A stretch of 64,000 bases of DNA from Haloarcula sp. H-GB4 (GTDB taxonomy: Archaea > Halobacteriota > Halobacteria > Halobacteriales > Haloarculaceae), in contig NZ_JAVDDX010000002.1 of NCBI RefSeq assembly GCF_030848575.1, positions 186,001-250,000 on the forward strand. The letters run 5' to 3'. The notes under the pieces are model-generated. The model was not told where the DNA came from, made no database searches, and saw only the letters and a program-made list of their open reading frames with translations. Of this stretch, positions 17,634 through 25,460 are shown one piece after another. A program made the translations under genes and the position numbers. Within the stretch, counting starts at the first letter, position 1. Each line of letters begins with the position of its first letter.

Positions 17634-19184
17634 ATGGTCGCACTCCCTGACTGGATGGCGCTCGCCCCGGCGCTCTCGCTGGGCCTCGCCTCCTTAGTGC
17701 TGCTGCTAGCGGACTCGATTAACCCGGACTCGACGAACACGGGGCTGCTGGCCGGTATCTCGGTGCTCGGCTCCCTGCTTTCCTTCGGGTTCGCCGGGTG
17801 GTTCATCACCGCCGGAACCGGGATCGCCGATAGCACTGGCGTCGCACTGTTCAACAACCAGCTCGTCGTCGATCAGATGGCCCTGTTCTTCATGGCCATC
17901 GTCGGTAGCGTCACGACGCTGGTCGTGCTCGCGAGCTACGACTACATCGCTGAACACAGCTACCAGGCCGAGTTCTTCGCACTGGTCCTGCTGTCCGCGA
18001 CTGGGATGAGTCTCCTTAGTGCGACCAACAGCCTGGCAACGGCCTTTGTCGCACTCGAACTGGTGTCACTGCCGTCCTACGCGCTCGTTGCCTTCCTCAA
18101 GGAGAACAAGGGAAGCGTTGAGGCGGGGCTGAAGTACTTCCTCATCGGCGCAGTGTCCTCGGCGGTGCTGGCTTACGGTATCTCGCTGGTGTACGCTGCG
18201 ACCGGTGTGCTTCGATTTGACGGCGTCGCGACGGCTATTTCCAGTGGCACGGTCCAGACCATCGTCGACGGGTCGATACAGGCCCAGTCCGGTGACCCTG
18301 CCGTCCCGATGGCTATCCTCGGCGTCGGTATCCTGATGATTATCGGCGGCGTCGCATTCAAGACCGCCTCCGTGCCGTTCCACTTCTGGGCCCCCGAGGC
18401 ATACGAGGGCGCACCAGCGCCAATCTCGGCGTTCCTCTCCTCGGCGTCGAAGGCCGCCGGCTTCGTGCTGGCGTTCCGCGCGTTCGCCGTTGCGTTCCCC
18501 ATCGGTGACCTGCTCGCCGCCGGCGGGGCGATCAACTGGGTGATGGCGTTCCAGATCCTCGCCATCGCGACGATGTTCATCGGGAACTTCGCCGCTGCGA
18601 CTCAGGAGACGGTCAAGCGAATGCTGGCTTACTCCAGTATTGGCCACGCTGGCTACGTCCTCATCGGACTCGCCGCCGTGTCCAGCTCCGGCGAAGGGCT
18701 GAGTTTCAGCATGAGTGCGGGGATGTCCCACTTGCTCGTCTACGGCTTCATGAACACGGGCGCATTCCTGTTCATTGCGCTGGCCGAGTACTGGGGCGTC
18801 GGTCGCCGCTTCGAGGACTACAACGGCCTCGGCAGGGAAGCGCCGGTCGCCTGCGCGGCGATGACGGTGTTCCTGTTCAGCCTCGCTGGCCTGCCGATCG
18901 GCGGCGGGTTCTTCTCGAAGTTCTACCTGTTCCAGGCAACGCTCAACGTCAGCGCGTGGTCACTGGCCGCCGCGCTCATCATCAACAGCGCGCTTAGCCT
19001 GTACTACTACTCTCGCGTCGTCAAGGCGATGTGGATCGAGGAACCGACCGGCAGCCGGACCATCGAGTCGTACCCGATGGGGCTGTACACCGCTGTGGTG
19101 GGTGCCGCCATCGTGACGGTGCTACTCGTCCCCGGTTTCAACCGCGTCTCCGAAATCGCGTTCCAGGCCGCACAGTTGCTGTAA
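17634..19184 (+). CDS. nuoN: NADH dehydrogenase-like complex subunit N (antiporter-like)
   Basis: ND2-type pump subunit, 516 residues and about 14 helices. Diagnostic segments are ALELVSLPSYALVAFLK (TM5 Glu), GGVAFKTASVPFHFWAPEAY (TM7 Lys) and MLAYSSIGHAGYVLIGL. It is the last gene of the operon; the next gene is convergent with a 47-base gap. The set A, B, CD, H, I, J1, J2, K, L, M, N is complete apart from E, F and G. Confidence 0.95.
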   Translation: MVALPDWMALAPALSLGLASLVLLLADSINPDSTNTGLLAGISVLGSLLSFGFAGWFITAGTGIADSTGVALFNNQLVVDQMALFFMAIVGSVTTLVVLASYDYIAEHSYQAEFFALVLLSATGMSLLSATNSLATAFVALELVSLPSYALVAFLKENKGSVEAGLKYFLIGAVSSAVLAYGISLVYAATGVLRFDGVATAISSGTVQTIVDGSIQAQSGDPAVPMAILGVGILMIIGGVAFKTASVPFHFWAPEAYEGAPAPISAFLSSASKAAGFVLAFRAFAVAFPIGDLLAAGGAINWVMAFQILAIATMFIGNFAAATQETVKRMLAYSSIGHAGYVLIGLAAVSSSGEGLSFSMSAGMSHLLVYGFMNTGAFLFIALAEYWGVGRRFEDYNGLGREAPVACAAMTVFLFSLAGLPIGGGFFSKFYLFQATLNVSAWSLAAALIINSALSLYYYSRVVKAMWIEEPTGSRTIESYPMGLYTAVVGAAIVTVLLVPGFNRVSEIAFQAAQLL

Positions 19185-19231
19185 CAGACGGCTGCCTTCC
19201 GTTTCTCTCGTTCGTCCAATACGACAGCGGC

Positions 19232-20179
19232 TTACGCTGACTCGTAAACGAACACGCCGCCGCTCTCGCGTTTTTTAACACGATCAGTGACTTCGAGTAC
19301 GTCCAAGTGGCCGACAGCCTCGCTCATCCCGGCGAAATACTCCGTTGCAGGCAAGTCGCCGAACAGCGCAGTCATCACGTCGCTCGGCGTCGTCGCCCCG
19401 CCGGAAACGATGTCGGCGACCTCCGCGGTGCGCTGGTCGTGTTCCGCGAGGATATCGTCAATGCGTTCCTGCGGTGATTCAACGGGCTCGCGGTGACCAG
19501 TGAGAAAACGGTCGTGGCCCTGCTCGCGGAGCCATCGCAGCGAGTCATTAAATGCCGGTAATACCTTCGGGCGCGCCCCGCTTTCGTCGGGCACCTGAAG
19601 GAATGGATTGGGCGTGATATCAGCTAGCACGTTGTCGCCGACGACCGCTTCACGGCGGCCCTGAAAGTCATACGAGAAGATGATTTCGCCCGCAGAGTGG
19701 CCTTGCACGGTGTCGACCATGAGTTCTGTATCGTCGACGGTGACGGTATCACCAGCTGCGAGCGAGCGGTCGGTGTCGACGCTCTGGGCGTAGGGCAGGA
19801 AGGCTTCCGGTAGCTGTGTGACCGTTTCGGCAGTCTCGCGTGAGACACCACACCGCTCGAAGAAATCCGCGAAGTAGGACTGTTCGGTGTGTAGTTGTGC
19901 CGCAAAATCGCGCATGATTTCTGCTCCCGGTTCGCTGGCGACGATACGAGCCCCCCGCTCGGCGAACCGGTTCGCCATGCCGAAATGGTCCGGATGCGGG
20001 TGTGTGACTAGCACCTGCTCAATGTCATCCGGAGACAGCTCCCGCGCTTCAAGCGCTTCGACCAGACGCGACCACGCTTCCTCGCTGTCGGGGCCCGGAT
20101 CGACGATAGTTCGTCGCGCAATGTATGCATTGACCGGCCCGACCTGAAACGGCGTCGGAATTGACACCCGTGTGAACAT
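19232..20179 (-). CDS. Metallo-beta-lactamase-fold hydrolase
   Basis: The zinc-binding signature THPHPDHFG (HxHxDH, about residues 60-67) and further ligands in VQGHSAGEI and FLTGHREPVES place this 315-residue protein in the glyoxalase II/MBL superfamily. A helical C-terminal part with a winged-helix-like look (DVMTALFGDLPATEYFAGMS, VGHLDVLEVTDRVKK) is typical of the LACTB2-like branch. The substrate could be a thioester, lactone or nucleic acid; none is indicated. The ATG at 20179 gives the usual N-terminal strand (VSIPTPFQVGPVNAYI); in-frame codons upstream are basic and unlikely to be translated. Confidence 0.85.
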   Translation of the reverse strand: MFTRVSIPTPFQVGPVNAYIARRTIVDPGPDSEEAWSRLVEALEARELSPDDIEQVLVTHPHPDHFGMANRFAERGARIVASEPGAEIMRDFAAQLHTEQSYFADFFERCGVSRETAETVTQLPEAFLPYAQSVDTDRSLAAGDTVTVDDTELMVDTVQGHSAGEIIFSYDFQGRREAVVGDNVLADITPNPFLQVPDESGARPKVLPAFNDSLRWLREQGHDRFLTGHREPVESPQERIDDILAEHDQRTAEVADIVSGGATTPSDVMTALFGDLPATEYFAGMSEAVGHLDVLEVTDRVKKRESGGVFVYESA

Positions 20180-20327
20180 ATCTCCTCGTTGCAGGTGGTG
20201 GCGCAAAACAGTTCGTACCCGCACGACACGTTTACTACCGTGCCTGCTCGTTGTCCCTCGGTTAGCCGTAGTTCCCCATTGTTTTCTGGGCACAAAAGAT
20301 ATATTCGTCCTTCGCGTAGGGACAGAT

Positions 20328-20597
20328 ATGAACAAACACTTCGAAGACGCACGATATTACCTGAAGCGCGCCGGCAAAACCGCCACCAAGGGCGTCAAAG
20401 AGGAACTCGAACCGGTCGAGGAACGGTTCCGAGAACTCACCGGGAAGGAAGTAGAGCCAGAACCCAGCCGACTGGAGGCCGTCAAGGCCGACCTGAAGGA
20501 ACTGCAGGGAAAAGCAGAGGGCGAAGCCGAGGAAGCGCTCGCTGACGCACGCAAAAAGATCGGCGAATACCGCGGCAAGGAAGAGCCGGAAGCGTAG
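20328..20597 (+). CDS. Small acidic coiled-coil protein, conserved in haloarchaea
   Basis: An 89-residue protein that is almost entirely helical and highly charged (ARYYLKRAGKTATKGVKEEL, LKELQGKAEGEAEEALADAR). I recall near-identical small proteins in other haloarchaea, without known function; this is from memory and was not searched. A TATA-like element (GATATATTC, 20298-20306) lies 25 bases upstream of the ATG, so the message is probably leaderless. It is divergent from the MBL-fold gene. Confidence 0.75.
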   Translation: MNKHFEDARYYLKRAGKTATKGVKEELEPVEERFRELTGKEVEPEPSRLEAVKADLKELQGKAEGEAEEALADARKKIGEYRGKEEPEA

Positions 20598-20645
20598 TCG
20601 GAAAGCAATTCTTAAGGGATGCGCTCGAATAGAATTGAGTGCGTC

Positions 20646-20720
20646 GGGTTGGTGATCTAGTTCGGTTATGATACCTCCTTCACACGGAGGAAGTCGGCGG
20701 TTCGAATCCGCCCCAACCCA
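20646..20720 (+). tRNA. tRNA-Val (anticodon CAC)
   Basis: A full cloverleaf can be drawn over 75 bases. The acceptor stem GGGTTGG pairs with CCAACCC. The D arm is ATC/GAT, the anticodon stem CCTCC/GGAGG has loop TTCACAC (anticodon CAC), the variable loop is five bases, and the T arm GGCGG/CCGCC has loop TTCGAAT. The discriminator base is A. CCA is not encoded, as usual in haloarchaea. A promoter-like TTCTTAAGG lies about 30 bases upstream (near 20610-20619). Confidence 0.97.
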
Positions 20721-20908
20721 TCCGTTCGCTTCCCACGTTTCTCAAGGAACGAATCCTGAAATCGTACAAAGTTTTGTCCTTTTGCCGGACTGCTTTCCGC
20801 GTCCCCTCACCGGGCGTGTGCGAGCGCATAGTAGGTAATTCCGCACGCGAAAAATTTCTGGCTTTCAGCCAGACTCTTCGTCACACAATTCACTACGAAA
20901 CGTCTCAC

Positions 20909-21673
20909 TTAGGCTTTCGAAGCCCACGCCGGGGGATGGACGGTCGTCTGTCCCCGTTCAGTGAATTGGAGACTGGCGGTCACGGTCACCGTCCGCCCAT
21001 CACGACTCGTCGCGTAGGAGACGTGGTACTCGTGGACGAACCCCTCAGGGCTAATGAGCGCCGAAAACTCATAGTTCGAGGCGTTCGCATATGCTGAGGA
21101 GGTGTCCGGCTCACCGACTGACTCCACCCGGTAGAGCGTCGTACCGTTGCGTTCAATCGTCTCCGTAACCGTTGTATTACTTGCAACCAATTTTGAGTAG
21201 ACGTCCCCGTATCGTTCCTTCCCGGGTGTCGCTGCCTTCTCCGCGCCAACGTGTGCGACCGTTCCATTCTCGTAAACCGTTCGTTGGACGAGCATTGAGT
21301 CGTTCCGGAACACGGTTATCGCACGAATCGAGTTCCGTTCGGAACCCCCAATGTGCAACTCATAGAGGTACTGCCCACCGTGGCCGCGTTTCATCGTCGT
21401 CGAGTGGTTTTGGAGAAGGGTTCCATCAGCGCGAATCGACCGATAGGAGCGCTTCGTGTACGTGGTGTTCGTAAAGTGGTCGCGGTGGGCCTTCGTCAGC
21501 GCCCATGCGTCAGTTACGCCTGATTCGGTAAGCCCGGGTGCGAGTGCTGATGTGTTCTCGCCGCTCGTCGGTGACGGTGTTACGGTCGGCGACCATGGTG
21601 CCCCACTACACCCCGCAAGAACGATGAAAACGGCGACGAATACTGTCGGTCGAATACGCCTGGGCAAATCCAC
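20909..21673 (-). CDS. Lipoprotein of a haloarchaeal family, unknown function
   Basis: This 254-residue protein has a hydrophobic signal sequence ending in a lipobox (FIVLAGCSG, Cys22), so it should be exported and lipid-anchored on the cell surface. A Thr/Ser/Pro-rich linker (about 25-45) precedes a beta-rich domain (YLYELHIGGSERNSIRAITV, TLYRVESVGEPDTSS) of the type seen in many haloarchaeal surface lipoproteins. No enzyme motif is visible. It is convergent with tRNA-Val and divergent from pirin across a 271-base spacer (21674-21944), in which the pirin operator is the only structure I recognise. Confidence 0.8.
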   Translation of the reverse strand: MDLPRRIRPTVFVAVFIVLAGCSGAPWSPTVTPSPTSGENTSALAPGLTESGVTDAWALTKAHRDHFTNTTYTKRSYRSIRADGTLLQNHSTTMKRGHGGQYLYELHIGGSERNSIRAITVFRNDSMLVQRTVYENGTVAHVGAEKAATPGKERYGDVYSKLVASNTTVTETIERNGTTLYRVESVGEPDTSSAYANASNYEFSALISPEGFVHEYHVSYATSRDGRTVTVTASLQFTERGQTTVHPPAWASKA

Positions 21674-21917
21674 TCTTAATTGACATTATTGCATTCATCA
21701 CCGATATGATTTAGGGACATAGAGACGACCTTGGAGTTCTCACATTCGTGATAGGAAAGCGTACGACCGTTTGGACCATTCTGGTAATGAGGAATTGCCA
21801 CACAGTAGGCAGTGAATCTACCCAAATCAGCCTCGGGGAACGCATCGCGAAGCTGTTACCGTCCTCCTAGCGCTGCAGAGGTACAGATAGCGGTCGGTTG
21901 CGCGCAGCCCGACAGTT

Positions 21918-21933
21918 TTTACCGCTCGGTAAA
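21918..21933. promoter_or_regulatory. Inverted repeat TTTACC-N4-GGTAAA overlapping the pirin promoter
   Basis: TTTACC GCTC GGTAAA is a perfect 6-base inverted repeat. It starts inside the TATA-like GTTTTTAC (21915-21922) and ends 12 bases before the pirin ATG at 21945, where a leaderless transcript would begin. A protein bound here would block the basal machinery. The same motif with the same 4-base spacer recurs at the promoter of the next gene (22743-22760). The TetR protein encoded at 23880-24494 is the obvious candidate to bind it. Confidence 0.65.
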
Positions 21934-21944
21934 CAAGGGAGCGT

Positions 21945-22694
21945 ATGACCGAAAGTGAGTCGCAGGCGTCGGCTGACGGGCCGCTATCCGGAGAGATGGT
22001 CCGGCATGGGACGGGCGTGAATTCGAACCGTGCGTTTCCAATGGAGAGCTATCCGTCCAATCTGGACCCGTTTGTCCTGTTCGAGCAGTTCTACATCGAC
22101 CCCGACAAGGGGTTCCCGATGCACCCGCACCGCGGGTTCGAGATCGTCTCGTACATGATCGAGGGTGGAATGGAACACGAAGACTCTCTGGGCGTTGCAA
22201 ACACCGCATACGAGAACGACGCGATGCGTATCACGGCCGGCAGTGGGATACGTCACTCCGAATTCCCCGCCGACGGGCAGGCTTGTACCGGACTCCAGCT
22301 CTGGGTGAATCTGCCGCAGGCGGAGAAGGACGCTGACCCGGACTACGTCGACGCGACATCCGACACGCTGCCGACGGCGGAACAGGATGGCGCGACGGTC
22401 ACGACAGTCATCGGCGAGGGCTCACCGATCAGCCTCCATACGCCGATGGAGTATCTTGATGTCGCTGTGGCCGACGCGTGGACGTGGTCGGTTCCGGAGG
22501 GGTGGTCTGGGTTCCTCTACGGTGTCGCGGGTAGCGGGACGGTTGAGGGGTATTCGTTCACTGACGGTGATGTCCTGCCGATCACTGACGCGCGGTCAGT
22601 GGCACTCCGAAGTGATGACTCACTCCGTGTCGTCGCCGTCTCGGGTCGCCCGCACGGCGAGCCGATTCGACAGCGCGGCCCGTACGTTCTATAG
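21945..22694 (+). CDS. Pirin family protein (cupin)
   Basis: The 249-residue product has the two-cupin pirin architecture. The N-terminal metal site is visible: FPMHPHRGFEIVSYMIEG, then MEHEDSLG and ITAGSGIRHSE supply the His and Glu ligands. Pirins bind Fe and act as redox-sensing co-regulators or quercetin dioxygenases; the activity here is unknown. The neighbouring flavoprotein, DoxX and TetR genes suggest a redox or electrophile response. Transcription is probably leaderless, with an operator overlapping the TATA element. Confidence 0.88.
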   Translation: MTESESQASADGPLSGEMVRHGTGVNSNRAFPMESYPSNLDPFVLFEQFYIDPDKGFPMHPHRGFEIVSYMIEGGMEHEDSLGVANTAYENDAMRITAGSGIRHSEFPADGQACTGLQLWVNLPQAEKDADPDYVDATSDTLPTAEQDGATVTTVIGEGSPISLHTPMEYLDVAVADAWTWSVPEGWSGFLYGVAGSGTVEGYSFTDGDVLPITDARSVALRSDDSLRVVAVSGRPHGEPIRQRGPYVL

Positions 22695-22742
22695 GTTGGC
22701 GGTGCGGGGTGGTTCAGGGCCAGACGTGAGGATTCGACTATA

Positions 22743-22760
22743 TTTTACCAGATGGTAAAA
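22743..22760. promoter_or_regulatory. Inverted repeat TTTTACC-N4-GGTAAAA at the flavoprotein promoter
   Basis: TTTTACC AGAT GGTAAAA is a perfect 7-base inverted repeat overlapping the TATA-like TATATTTTAC and ending 18-30 bases before the candidate start codons. It matches the pirin-promoter repeat in half-site and spacing, so both genes are probably controlled by one dimeric regulator. Confidence 0.65.
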
Positions 22761-22778
22761 CTCTTCTGTGGTCGGTCC

Positions 22779-23351
22779 ATGACTCCTAATATGGCAGATG
22801 TAGCAGTCGTCGGCGGCGGCCCCGCCGGCCTGAGTGCGGCACAGTACGCTGCGAAGAACGACCTCGAAACGATCACCTTCGATACGGACGAGTCGTGGAT
22901 GCACAAGGCGCACCTGTTCAACTACCCCGCAGTGCGCTCCATTAGCGGCGAGGAGTTCCTCACAATCGCTCGCGGGCAGGCCGAGGACCGTGGCGCGACG
23001 CTGTACGAGACAGCAGTCACGGCCATCGAACAGACTGATGACGGATTTGTCCTCACGACGGACGACGACGAGTACACCGCGGAGTACGTCGTCCTCGCGA
23101 CTGGTGGCGACCGGAGCCTCGCCGAGGACCTCGGCTGTGCGTTCACCGATGAGGATGTCGTCGACGTGACCGTCGATATGGAAACGTCGGTCGAGAACGT
23201 GTACGCGACCGGTGCGATGGGTCGAGCAGAGAAGTGGCAGGCGGTTATCGCGGCCGGTGACGGTGCTGCCGCTGTCCTCGACATTCTCTCGAAAGAGAAA
23301 GGCGAGTACTACCACGACTTCGATATGCCGTCAGACGTGCCGGAACTCTAA
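22779..23351 (+). CDS. One-domain FAD/NAD(P)-dependent oxidoreductase (thioredoxin-reductase-like)
   Basis: About 190 residues, with the FAD Rossmann motif VVGGGPAGLSAAQYA at the N-terminus and the second FAD-binding ATGAMGRAEKWQAVIAAGDG near the C-terminus. The NAD(P)H-binding middle domain and the CxxC redox pair of true thioredoxin reductases are absent, so this is a short thioredoxin-reductase-like flavoprotein. Two starts are possible, ATG at 22779 (MTPNMADV) or 22791 (MADVAVV); both lie downstream of the operator at 22743-22760. Substrate unknown; pirin and DoxX as neighbours suggest thiol or quinone redox balance. Confidence 0.8.
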   Translation: MTPNMADVAVVGGGPAGLSAAQYAAKNDLETITFDTDESWMHKAHLFNYPAVRSISGEEFLTIARGQAEDRGATLYETAVTAIEQTDDGFVLTTDDDEYTAEYVVLATGGDRSLAEDLGCAFTDEDVVDVTVDMETSVENVYATGAMGRAEKWQAVIAAGDGAAAVLDILSKEKGEYYHDFDMPSDVPEL

Positions 23352-23445
23352 CGATGCAGCCAGAATCTACTACCACAATGAATCCCGCTACTATCTCGAA
23401 TCGGACCGTTGGAAACGCTCGTGCGGTCTCGGTGGTGAGTTTGTG

Positions 23446-23859
23446 ATGGCGCCCGAACTCAACGTCGTGTTGCTCGTCGTCGGCCGCGTCCTCTTTGGCG
23501 GCGTGCTCGCATTCACCGGGCTGAGCCACTTCACACAGACAGAACAGATGGCCGGCTACGCCGAGTATAAGGGCCTCCCGGCGCCGAAATTCTCCGTCCT
23601 CGCGTCCGGCGGGCTTCTCATCCTCGGCGGGCTCGGTGTGACAGTGGGCGTCTTCCCGGTCGTCGCAGCGGTCGCCCTCGCCGCGTTCCTCGTCGTCTCG
23701 GCCATCGCGATGCACGACTTCTGGGCCGTGCCGGACGAGGACCGGCAGGACGAACTGAATAGTTTCCTGAAGAACGTCACGCTCGCTGGCGGTGCACTCG
23801 TTGTCGCGGCATCGGCAACCGGGACGTGGGCGCTCAGCGTCGGCATCAGCCCCCTCTGA
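23446..23859 (+). CDS. DoxX family membrane protein
   Basis: A 137-residue protein with four transmembrane helices. The DoxX pattern is clear: VGRVLFGGVLAFTGLSHF, then a loop (YKGLPAPKFSVLASGGLLIL) and VSAIAMHDFW. DoxX proteins are linked to thiosulfate-quinone oxidoreductases or to redox-stress membrane complexes. It lies 94 bases after the flavoprotein gene without an obvious promoter, so co-transcription is likely. The ATG at 23446 was chosen because the hydrophobic family N-terminus starts there. Confidence 0.85.
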   Translation: MAPELNVVLLVVGRVLFGGVLAFTGLSHFTQTEQMAGYAEYKGLPAPKFSVLASGGLLILGGLGVTVGVFPVVAAVALAAFLVVSAIAMHDFWAVPDEDRQDELNSFLKNVTLAGGALVVAASATGTWALSVGISPL

Positions 23860-23879
23860 CGCTGTCTTTTCAGGCCGAT

Positions 23880-24494
23880 CTACTGCGGTGGGTACAGCGA
23901 GTCGAGAATGAAGTCGTTGACGGCGCGCTTGGCTTCGTCGGGTGCGTCTTCGTGGCCGAGCGCGATCCGCCGGCCGCGGGCCGCGTGAATTACGTCCGTG
24001 ATGAGCTGGCCCATCAGTTCAGCGTCGACATCGCGAAACGTACCCTGTTCGATCCCGTCCTCAATGACGGTGGAGATGCTTTCACGAAGGCGGTCGTAGT
24101 GCTCGTTGAACAGCGCCCGGTGCTCCTCGTCGTTTTGCGCGTAGGCGTACAGTTCGTGGTACACTTTCATGCGGTCCCAGTGCGAGAAGTCGTCGAACTC
24201 CGGGCCGAACAGGCATCGGTCGATGCGGACCTCAAGCTCTGTTCGAGGGTCGGTTTCGTCGTCAACCTCGACGCTTCCCTCGTACTGGTCGATAATGTAC
24301 TCCAGAAACGACGAGATCAGGTCGTACTTGCCGTCGAAATGATAGTGGATCACCTGCCGAGACATATCCATTTCCTCGCCGATGTCCCGGACCCGCAAGT
24401 CCTTGTAGCCGTGCTTGCTCAGCGCCCGAAAGGTGGCCTCCATAATGACTTCCCGGGTGTCCTGTGGCGTGCTCTGCCCGTCCGATTCGCTCAT
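23880..24494 (-). CDS. TetR/AcrR family transcriptional regulator
   Basis: A 204-residue TetR-type repressor. The N-terminal helix-turn-helix is typical: EVIMEATFRALSKHGYKDLR then IGEEMDMSRQVIHYHFDGKY (about residues 15-60). The C-terminal ligand domain (about 70-200) is helical and acidic. It ends 20 bases from the DoxX stop and faces the pirin-flavoprotein-DoxX genes, so it is the likely regulator acting at the TTTACC-N4-GGTAAA repeats. A start 24 bases upstream (MPTTIKQA) is possible; 24494 is preferred by family length. Confidence 0.88.
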   Translation of the reverse strand: MSESDGQSTPQDTREVIMEATFRALSKHGYKDLRVRDIGEEMDMSRQVIHYHFDGKYDLISSFLEYIIDQYEGSVEVDDETDPRTELEVRIDRCLFGPEFDDFSHWDRMKVYHELYAYAQNDEEHRALFNEHYDRLRESISTVIEDGIEQGTFRDVDAELMGQLITDVIHAARGRRIALGHEDAPDEAKRAVNDFILDSLYPPQ

Positions 24495-24605
24495 GGCCTG
24501 TTTTATCGTGGTAGGCACATATCGGTTTCTCCATCCGCACCGGGACCGGTAAGCCGCCGTTGGCCAAGGCGTGTTCGCTTCCGCTACTGCTGACGCTCAC
24601 TTCAC

Positions 24606-24953
24606 TCAGGCGCGTTCAACGAACCGAGCGTCAGCGGAGGTGTGGCCCCGGTTGAACGATAGCACCTTCGCTCGGATCACGTCACCAGCTGATACTGACG
24701 ATGGCACGTCTTCGGTGAACAGGACGAAGCCCTCGACTTTCCCAACGGCGACGCGGTCGCCGGAGTGGTGGTCGCTAAACTCAGTGATGCCGAACTCATA
24801 GGTCTCCCCGAGCTCGACCGGCGGTTCTCGCTTCTGTGCGGTCTCGTGAGCGCGTTTCGACGCACTGCTGGATGAGCGGCGGGTAATTGCAAACGCCAGT
24901 GCGAGGCCCACGGCGAGGGCGGCCCCGCCGGCAGCGAGCCAGATCGGTTCCAT
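24606..24953 (-). CDS. Membrane-anchored TRAM-domain protein
   Basis: This 115-residue protein has an N-terminal transmembrane helix (WLAAGGAALAVGLALAFAI), a short basic linker, and a C-terminal TRAM domain (about 47-114): PPVELGETYEFGITEFSDHH, VGKVEGFVLFTED and GDVIRAKVLSFNRGHTSADA. TRAM is a small RNA-binding beta barrel found in tRNA-modifying enzymes and, as free-standing proteins, in many haloarchaea where some act as RNA chaperones. A membrane tether on a TRAM domain is unusual. Upstream genes give no clue to function. Confidence 0.8.
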   Translation of the reverse strand: MEPIWLAAGGAALAVGLALAFAITRRSSSSASKRAHETAQKREPPVELGETYEFGITEFSDHHSGDRVAVGKVEGFVLFTEDVPSSVSAGDVIRAKVLSFNRGHTSADARFVERA

Positions 24954-25007
24954 GCCAGAGATTGCAGGACGAACGGATTAATACCTTTCAGAGTTCGGCG
25001 ACAGCGC

Positions 25008-25385
25008 TTACAGTCCGAGGCGGTCCAGAATTCCGCCGCCGGAGTCCGGGTCCCCGCCCGCGGAGTCCCACTCTGTCGGTAGTTCGGCCGCAAGCGACGT
25101 GACCTCGTCGTCACTGTAGCGGGGGTCCTCCGTCGCGTCGTCAAGCCAGTCCGCCCACTCTTCGGCCGTCATCTGTCCGTGGGAATCGACCTCCCACTGG
25201 TCGACGAGCGCCTCCCGGTCGTGGAACGGGATGTCCATGCCGCTGTCACCCCAGTACAGTGGGGAGAGCGCGAACTCGTGGGTGTCGTCCTCCAGCCAGA
25301 CGAGCCGGTAGGGGTAGTCGTTGTAGCAGAACACGTCATCGGGCGAAACGACATCGCCGTTGGGGAGCTCCAAGGTCTGAGACAT
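25008..25385 (-). CDS. Conserved hypothetical haloarchaeal protein
   Basis: A soluble, very acidic 125-residue protein (MSQTLELPNGDVVSPDDVF...) with aromatic-rich strands (YNDYPYRLVWLED, FALSPLYWGDSG) and a helical middle (AEEWADWLDDATED). No domain I recognise. It precedes the TRAM gene on the same strand by 54 bases, so the two may be co-transcribed. The ATG at 25385 is preferred; an in-frame start 24 bases upstream adds an unrelated MGSPNCNT. Confidence 0.7.
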   Translation of the reverse strand: MSQTLELPNGDVVSPDDVFCYNDYPYRLVWLEDDTHEFALSPLYWGDSGMDIPFHDREALVDQWEVDSHGQMTAEEWADWLDDATEDPRYSDDEVTSLAAELPTEWDSAGGDPDSGGGILDRLGL

Positions 25386-25460
25386 TGTATTACAGTTGGG
25401 GCTACCCACGCTTCAGGGTTATGTGTCGGTAGAACTACTGGAGCAGCTAGATGCCCGCCG

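Noticed and set aside
20721..20908. Possible integration site or mobile-element remnant after tRNA-Val
   Set aside because: No repeat of the tRNA 3' end and no integrase; only a short CTGGC/GCCAG hairpin is present.
24541..24565. CTTACC...GGT-type palindrome near the TetR start
   Set aside because: Half-sites are 6 rather than 4 bases apart and mismatched; it does not fit the TTTACC-N4-GGTAAA motif, so TetR self-regulation is not claimed.
23826..24593. 255-codon plus-strand frame opposite the TetR gene
   Set aside because: The minus strand encodes a typical TetR protein; the plus-strand translation has no recognisable features.
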